Shown: piece after piece, positions 6,677 through 10,603 of the stretch | Position numbering within the stretch: the first letter of the stretch is position 1 | Layout of the letters: each line of letters starts with the position of its first letter | Origin: an uncultured Muribaculaceae bacterium | GTDB taxonomy: Bacteria; Bacteroidota; Bacteroidia; Bacteroidales; Muribaculaceae | Reading direction: 5' to 3' | DNA: 10,603 nt | Assembly: GCA_910583795.1 (NCBI GenBank) | Contig: CAJTZQ010000097.1 | Location: 1 to 10,603 of the forward strand | Position numbers and translations under genes: made by a program | Notes under the pieces: generated by a model | Database searches by the model: none | What the model saw: the letters and a program-made list of their open reading frames with translations, nothing else | What the model was told of the DNA's origin: nothing

Positions 6677-6787
6677 ATGTCCGTAAAATGTGCGTGTCCA
6701 TAATATATGTCCCCTAAAATGTGTATATTTCCACAATTTATGTCCTTAAAATGTGTGTCTAATCACAATTTATATCCATAAAATGTG
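6677..6787 (+). repeat. Four imperfect ~32-bp repeats with CRP/FNR-like dyads
   Basis: The core TAAAATGTG occurs at 6684-6692, 6715-6723, 6747-6755 and 6779-6787, spaced 31, 32 and 32 bp. Each core is preceded by ATGTCC or ATATCC. CACAATTTA follows the second and third cores after exactly 8 nt (6732-6740, 6764-6772), and a degenerate version follows the first. Core plus follower makes a dyad, best in copy 3: TGTGT-N6-TCACA flanked by AAA and TTT. This is close to the TGTGA-N6-TCACA pattern of the Crp/Fnr family. The array ends 8 bp before a candidate -33 box of the secreted-protein gene. It may be a cluster of operators or the multi-repeat end of a lost transposon. Confidence 0.8.
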
Positions 6788-6795
6788 ATTGAAAC

Positions 6796-6826
6796 TTGGA
6801 TTGCATCCTATTTTTTACTAAATTTA
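6796..6826 (+). promoter_or_regulatory. Candidate promoter of the secreted-protein gene
   Basis: TTG (6796-6798), 20 bp, then TAAATTTA (6819-6826) fits the Bacteroidetes pattern apart from the last base of the -7 box. The start would be near 6833, giving a leader of about 66 nt. That leader contains a small hairpin, GCTCT-GTAA-AGAGC (6839-6852), with a GNRA-type loop. Confidence 0.4.
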
Positions 6827-6898
6827 CGGAATCGTAAAGCTCTGTAAAGAGCGGAACTAAGGGTCATCACATTTCAATGTAACCAAACAGGATCTAAT

Positions 6899-7996
6899 AT
6901 GTTAAATCGGATAGTAACATTAATTTTTTGTGTCTCCGTTACGATAGCAGCAATAGCACAGACCACCCCAGATAGCATATCAACACAAGAACCGAATGCA
7001 ATTATGGGTCGACCGTATAAATCATTTGACACAACATCATTCTGCTCCTATTCAAGTTTTCACCCCTCACAATATATCACTGATAATAATTGGGATATTC
7101 TTTGTGCGTTTATTCAGCCCGGCACTGTCACCAAATTAGATTCTCTTGGAATTCCTTACAACAAGAGTCAAATAAGACTTCTTGAAGTCGGAGATTTGCT
7201 TTCTTCAGACAAAGGGGTGTACACGACTTCGATGAAGATTTTTGACAAATCTGAAACCGAGAATATTCGCCAACAGTCTAAAGAATTTGTCGACAGCATA
7301 TTTCCAGTGATAGAGCCAGAGATGAGGCAACTTATTTCTGATTTTGCCAAAGCCGGATATGCCAAGCAAACTTACAGCCTTATATTTTCTTATCTTCTTG
7401 ACTTATATATCTGGGATGAAGAGCAATTAGGTTCTCCTTTGAATTGTGAGGATCATGGCACCTGGTCCGGCGTATACTGGGCAATGTTCGAAAGTCGTTC
7501 ACATGATAAGGTTGGTACAAATGGTTATGGTCCGGTACACCAGAATTGGACAGACAATCTCGGATATTGGCTAAGTTCAGGCAAACTTCTTTCGTTCGCT
7601 CGCGAAGTGATGAAGACCAAAGGCAACCGGATTGAGAATCAAGAGGTGATAGACGCAATAACAGGATGGGGATTAACCGACGAGAAGGGAAATATTCTAA
7701 TCCCAATATTGCACAAAAATAACAATGATAATATAGATAATTTATGCAGGAGCATTACAATCCAGTTAAGCGATGCCGTTAAAAAATACTGCTCCACATG
7801 GAATAAGGTACATAATATTTCATCGGAAAGAGTTGGTCAAATTATATTTTACCATGAAGTGATGTGGGACCTGATTGATACGCTTGAATCAAAGGGAATG
7901 GTTGCAATGCCTGCAATTCTCAAAGGTGAAGAGGTCGGCAAACAACATTTTGGCGACATCTGCTTTATCGTAATTGATGATTCAGAAAAAGATTAA
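6899..7996 (+). CDS. Secreted protein of unknown function
   Basis: The protein has 365 residues and I do not recognise the family. Residues 1-~20 (MLNRIVTLIFCVSVTIAAIA) form a clear signal peptide with an AxA-type end before QTTPDS. There is no cysteine in lipobox position, so export to the periplasm or outside is likely. The mature part seems globular and mostly helical, with notable segments LLEVGDLLSSDKGVYTTSM (~95-113), FVDSIFPVIEPEMRQLISDF (~130-149), YSLIFSYLLDLYIWDEEQL (~158-176) and an aromatic, Gly-rich stretch with WSGVYWAMF and GYGPVHQNWTDNLGYWLS (~190-228). No transmembrane helix is obvious after the signal, and I see no known catalytic motif. Base composition is A+T-rich, like the neighbouring Xre cassette. 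It stands alone on its strand behind the phased repeat array, and its TAA overlaps the stop of the convergent AraC gene. Confidence 0.85.
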   Translation: MLNRIVTLIFCVSVTIAAIAQTTPDSISTQEPNAIMGRPYKSFDTTSFCSYSSFHPSQYITDNNWDILCAFIQPGTVTKLDSLGIPYNKSQIRLLEVGDLLSSDKGVYTTSMKIFDKSETENIRQQSKEFVDSIFPVIEPEMRQLISDFAKAGYAKQTYSLIFSYLLDLYIWDEEQLGSPLNCEDHGTWSGVYWAMFESRSHDKVGTNGYGPVHQNWTDNLGYWLSSGKLLSFAREVMKTKGNRIENQEVIDAITGWGLTDEKGNILIPILHKNNNDNIDNLCRSITIQLSDAVKKYCSTWNKVHNISSERVGQIIFYHEVMWDLIDTLESKGMVAMPAILKGEEVGKQHFGDICFIVIDDSEKD

Positions 7997-8892
7997 ACCT
8001 CGTGCTTGGAGTATAGCCCGTTGCGATAGGCGGTGGGAGATACCCCAGTCTCCTTCTTGAAGAGGCGTGAGAAGTAGTATGGGTCTTCTATCCCGATACG
8101 GTTGGAAATCTGTTGAACTGAAAACTTAGATTTCTCAAGCAGGCGACACGCATATTTTATCTTAATCCGGTTGAAATATTCCATCGGCGGACATCCCATA
8201 CTTTTCCTGAAAACCTCTGAATATCTCGATGGTGAATATCCTATATACGATGCAATCTCATCCAGCTTCAATCTGCGGCAAATATTTTCTTCCATATAAT
8301 GGATAGAGGCATTCACCATCTCGATCGGCTCACTGTCTGAGCCGGAATCCATACGATATTGGTGAAGGAAACGCAACGTACCTAAAAAATGATGGAACAC
8401 CGAACTCACATAAAGAAGATTCTCCCCGATATAACCCTGTCCCAACACCATCATAATCTCCTCAAAGATATCCAGCCTGTCGGCTATTCTTGATTTCACA
8501 CCGGGCTTAAGATCCCCGACACACGGCACTTCCGGAAAGAACGCTTTTGCAAGAGTCCCGTTGAAATGTATCCAATATATTGTCCATGGATTGTCGGGAT
8601 CTGCACCATACCTGTGTGCCGTTTCCGGGGGAAGAACAAAGTATTGATTCCCTGATATCTTATGCCTCTTTCCCTGACACTCAAACCATCCCTCACCCTC
8701 TATGCAATAAATAAACACATATTCACCTATAGGCAATTCCCTCTCCCGATAATGGTTGCACGCATGAGGGTAATAGCCTATATCAGTAATATACAGACCG
8801 GAAGACAAGGGATTTGAAGCCAGAAACCGTATGCTCGTTTCCGGTAGCACATGTGCCCTCTCTCCTTTAAATCCACTTTTTATCTTCTTCAT
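7993..8892 (-). CDS. AraC-family transcriptional regulator with cupin sensor domain
   Basis: The protein has 299 residues, normal for one-component AraC regulators. The N-terminal half is an AraC-type cupin ligand-binding domain, ~40-115: HYRERELPIGEYVFIYCIEG, GWFECQGKRHKISGNQYFVL, PPETAHRYGAD, NPWTIYWIHFNG. This is the arabinose-binding-like arrangement. The C-terminal ~197-291 holds the double HTH: MEENICRRLKLDEIASYIGY, SPSRYSEVFRKSMGCPPMEY, FNRIKIKYACRLL, then SVQQISNRIGIEDPYYFSRL and FKKETGVSPTAYR. Such proteins bind direct-repeat sites and switch on transport or catabolic genes when sugar binds the cupin. It is divergent from the MFS sugar transporter across a 241-bp gap, so that transporter is the likely target, possibly with its downstream genes. 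The ligand cannot be read from sequence. Its stop shares TTAA (7993-7996) with the convergent gene. Confidence 0.94.
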   Translation of the reverse strand: MKKIKSGFKGERAHVLPETSIRFLASNPLSSGLYITDIGYYPHACNHYRERELPIGEYVFIYCIEGEGWFECQGKRHKISGNQYFVLPPETAHRYGADPDNPWTIYWIHFNGTLAKAFFPEVPCVGDLKPGVKSRIADRLDIFEEIMMVLGQGYIGENLLYVSSVFHHFLGTLRFLHQYRMDSGSDSEPIEMVNASIHYMEENICRRLKLDEIASYIGYSPSRYSEVFRKSMGCPPMEYFNRIKIKYACRLLEKSKFSVQQISNRIGIEDPYYFSRLFKKETGVSPTAYRNGLYSKHEV

Positions 8893-8970
8893 ACCGCTAA
8901 GTTAATAAAAATCGTAAAATAATCCATCAATCATTTCTGTTTTTCTATTTTTTTACCATCCACTGCTTAC

Positions 8971-8978
8971 TAATTTTG
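8971..8978 (+). promoter_or_regulatory. Candidate -7 box of the MFS transporter gene
   Basis: TAATTTTG is an exact TAnnTTTG match in the divergent araC-like/MFS intergenic region. The -33 area, about 20 bp upstream, is only T-rich (no TTTG), which would suit a promoter that needs the AraC activator. Transcription would start near 8985, giving a leader of about 149 nt that includes a 7-bp hairpin (TCAACTT 8992-8998 / AAGTTGA 9009-9015). Confidence 0.45.
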
Positions 8979-9016
8979 CATCATCAAAAATTCAACTTCC
9001 ACAAGCGAAAGTTGAG

Positions 9017-9048
9017 GGTTATGAGGTTAAAGGGTTAAAAGGTTAATC
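9017..9048 (+). repeat. Four 8-bp tandem repeats (GGTTAAAR) in the MFS leader
   Basis: GGTTA recurs at 9017, 9025, 9033 and 9041, an exact 8-bp period: GGTTATGA, GGTTAAAG, GGTTAAAA, GGTTAATC. It lies downstream of the candidate -7 box and about 85 bp before the ATG. It may be a simple intergenic repeat or part of a leader control region. Confidence 0.75.
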
Positions 9049-9133
9049 CTCTATTCAGAATAGTTATATTTAAGCCTTTAATAATCCTTTGATTTGCTTT
9101 AAAAATTTGAATTAACAACCTTAAAACAGAATC

Positions 9134-10522
9134 ATGACAATGACTGATTTCAATAAGAAATTTATCTATTTCATCTGCTTCGTATCCGCACTGGGAGGGC
9201 TTCTTTTCGGCTACGACTGGGTAGTGATCGGCGGAGCAAAACCATTCTATGAAGTTTTCTTCGGCATCACCGACAATCCCGTGCAACAGGGATGGGCTAT
9301 GAGCATCGCGATTGCCGGATGTCTTGTCGGTGCCACAACAGCCGGAAAGCTTGCGGATCTGATCGGCAGGAAATGGCTTCTGATGATATCTTCCGTAATT
9401 TTCCTTATCTCCGCTTACGGCACAGGGGAAGTATCCGATTATGACCTGTTCCTGTTCTATCGCCTCATCGGTGGAGTAGCGATTGGTGTCGCCTCAATGG
9501 TGTCTCCCATGTATATTGCAGAAATTTCTCCGGCTCATATCAGGGGGAAACTTGTATCAATAAATCAACTCACAATTGTGATCGGAATCCTGGCGGCACA
9601 GATAGTGAATTATCTTATTGCCGAACCTCTTGACTCCAATACCACCCAACCGGCTCTTGCATCATGGAATTGCCAATGGGGATGGCGCTGGATGTTCTGG
9701 GCTGAAGCGTTTCCAGCCGCCCTGTTCTTCATCATGAGTTTCTTCATACCTGAAAGTCCACGCTGGCTTATCCTGAAAGACAGAACCGGCAAAGCATTGG
9801 AGGTACTGTCTAAAATCGGAGGAAAAGGGTATGCCCACAAAGAAATGGAGGCACAACAGAAAAGCGACAGGAATAAAAAGCAGGGAAATCTCGCCACTCT
9901 CTTTTCAAAACCATATCGACGAGTACTCATTCTCGGTCTTATAGTTGCTGTTTTCCAACAATGGTGCGGAACAAACGTAATTTTCAACTATGCCCAGGAG
10001 ATATTCGAAGGCGCCGGATATGATGTGAGCGAAACCCTCTTCAATATCGTACTCACCGGAATCACCAATCTGGTTTTCACATTCGTGGCGATCTTCACAG
10101 TGGAACGTCTCGGCAGACGAACACTCATGCTAATCGGTGCAGGTGGACTCGAAATCACATATCTCTTACTCGGCGCAGGCTATTTCTTCGGATTCACAGG
10201 AATAGGAATGGTTATTCTCGTAGTGATCGCAATCGCATGCTACGCCATGACTCTCGGACCCGTGACATGGGTTCTGCTTTCCGAAATATTCCCTGACAGA
10301 ATCCGCGCAGTGGCTATGGCTACATGCACATTTGCACTGTGGGCGGCATGCTTCCTCTTGACCTACACATTCCCCATCCTCAACTCATGGCTCGGCAGCT
10401 ACGGCACATTCTGGATATACGCAGCTATCTGTATCTTCGGATACCTCTTTTTCCTTCGCCGGCTTCCGGAAACCAAAGGGGAAAGCCTTGAGGAAATCGA
10501 GAAAAAACTTATTGAAAATTAA
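9134..10522 (+). CDS. MFS sugar porter (sugar/H+ symporter, XylE/GLUT type)
   Basis: The protein has 462 residues with the hydrophobic pattern of about 12 transmembrane helices. Sugar-porter signatures are present: GKLADLIGRK (71-80), RLIGGVAIGVASMVSPMYIA followed by EISPAHIRGKL (110-140), QLTIVIGILAAQ (145-156), PESPRWL (206-212), FQQWCGTNVIFNYA, VERLGRR, GPVTWVLLSEIFPDRIR and the terminal PETKGESLEEIE. The QQ...N of the QQWCGTN motif and the Trp of GPVTW match sugar-contacting residues in XylE. It should import a monosaccharide such as a pentose or hexose across the inner membrane with protons; the exact sugar is not determined. The start at 9134 (MTMTDFNKKF) is preferred, although ATG at 9140 also fits. 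It is divergent from the AraC regulator. An A/T-rich 7-bp repeat begins within its stop codon. Confidence 0.95.
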   Translation: MTMTDFNKKFIYFICFVSALGGLLFGYDWVVIGGAKPFYEVFFGITDNPVQQGWAMSIAIAGCLVGATTAGKLADLIGRKWLLMISSVIFLISAYGTGEVSDYDLFLFYRLIGGVAIGVASMVSPMYIAEISPAHIRGKLVSINQLTIVIGILAAQIVNYLIAEPLDSNTTQPALASWNCQWGWRWMFWAEAFPAALFFIMSFFIPESPRWLILKDRTGKALEVLSKIGGKGYAHKEMEAQQKSDRNKKQGNLATLFSKPYRRVLILGLIVAVFQQWCGTNVIFNYAQEIFEGAGYDVSETLFNIVLTGITNLVFTFVAIFTVERLGRRTLMLIGAGGLEITYLLLGAGYFFGFTGIGMVILVVIAIACYAMTLGPVTWVLLSEIFPDRIRAVAMATCTFALWAACFLLTYTFPILNSWLGSYGTFWIYAAICIFGYLFFLRRLPETKGESLEEIEKKLIEN

Positions 10523-10552
10523 TTATCAATTATCAATTATCAATTATCAATC
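10521..10552 (+). repeat. 7-bp microsatellite (AATTATC)n after the MFS gene
   Basis: Four exact copies of AATTATC (10521-10548) are followed by the partial AATC, starting on the last two bases of the MFS stop codon. Short A/T-rich tandem runs like this are common between Bacteroidales genes. No hairpin terminator is visible between it and the window end. Confidence 0.9.
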
Positions 10553-10578
10553 ATTACTGGTGAAATAAACAAAAATTA

Positions 10579-10603
10579 ATGAATTTGTTTATGAATGCTA
10601 TCA
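10579..10603 (+). CDS. Possible start of a further gene, cut by the window end
   Basis: ATG at 10579 opens a frame reading MNLFMNAI to the window edge, with a second ATG at 10591. It lies 56 bp after the MFS stop on the same strand, where an operon partner of the transporter could begin. Eight residues are too few to name a product or to be sure it is coding. Confidence 0.3.

Noticed and set aside
6515..6703. Small + strand open frame of 62 codons
   Set aside because: It crosses the stem-loop and the first repeat copy, has no family resemblance and no clear start context.
6677..6787. CRISPR array
   Set aside because: There are only four imperfect units, with no constant repeat alternating with unrelated spacers; the whole ~32-bp period is repeated, and no cas gene is present.
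7380..7706. Minus-strand open frame inside the secreted-protein gene
   Set aside because: It is antisense to a gene with a signal peptide and proper coding character; the product has no resemblance to a known protein.
1599..10522. Polysaccharide utilisation locus
   Set aside because: A GH2 enzyme, an AraC regulator and a transporter are present, but no SusC/SusD pair or hybrid two-component/anti-sigma regulator is visible, and the genes are separated by an accessory stretch.
1..10603. tRNA or rRNA genes
   Set aside because: No cloverleaf-type sequence with a T-loop motif or rRNA core motif was seen on either strand by eye.

Overview
The window looks like chromosomal DNA from a member of the Bacteroidales (Bacteroides/Muribaculaceae-like). 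The grounds are the Bacteroidales-type YebC beginning MGRAFEYRKA, a secreted LacZ-like GH2 enzyme with a signal peptide, the general lack of strong Shine-Dalgarno sites, and promoters fitting the Bacteroidetes pattern (-33 TTG/TTTG, about 20 bp, then -7 TAnnTTTG). No genus is claimed.

Layout. (1) 1-1580, + strand: the 3' end of pheT, then yebC, closed by a strong bidirectional hairpin terminator. (2) 1599-5145, - strand: a large secreted GH2 beta-galactosidase-like enzyme. Its leader carries four 17-bp tandem repeats below a good Bacteroidetes promoter. (3) 5259-6463, - strand: a tightly coupled three-gene cassette. It encodes an Xre-type HTH protein with a DUF3791-like tail, a DUF3990 (ADP-ribosyltransferase-fold) protein and an 80-residue helical protein. 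A 36-bp near-perfect palindrome overlaps the cassette promoter. It looks like a toxin-antitoxin or defence-type module and is the most interesting part of the window. (4) 6464-6898: no intact gene. It holds a possible decayed ATPase tail, an 11-bp perfect stem-loop, and four helically phased repeats with CRP/FNR-like half-sites. These lie just upstream of (5) 6899-7996, +, a secreted protein of unknown function. (6) 7993-8892, -: an AraC-type sugar regulator whose stop codon overlaps that of the preceding gene. (7) 9134-10522, +: a sugar-porter MFS transporter divergent from the AraC gene. A 7-bp microsatellite follows, then the possible start of another gene.

How it works together. The AraC regulator and the divergent sugar/H+ symporter look like a regulator-target pair for uptake of a monosaccharide. 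The GH2 enzyme could release such sugars outside the cytoplasm, but no SusC/SusD genes are visible, so this is not a recognisable polysaccharide utilisation locus. By eye, the stretch from about 5100 to 7990 is more A+T-rich than the GH2 and MFS genes. This fits an accessory insertion between housekeeping and carbohydrate genes.
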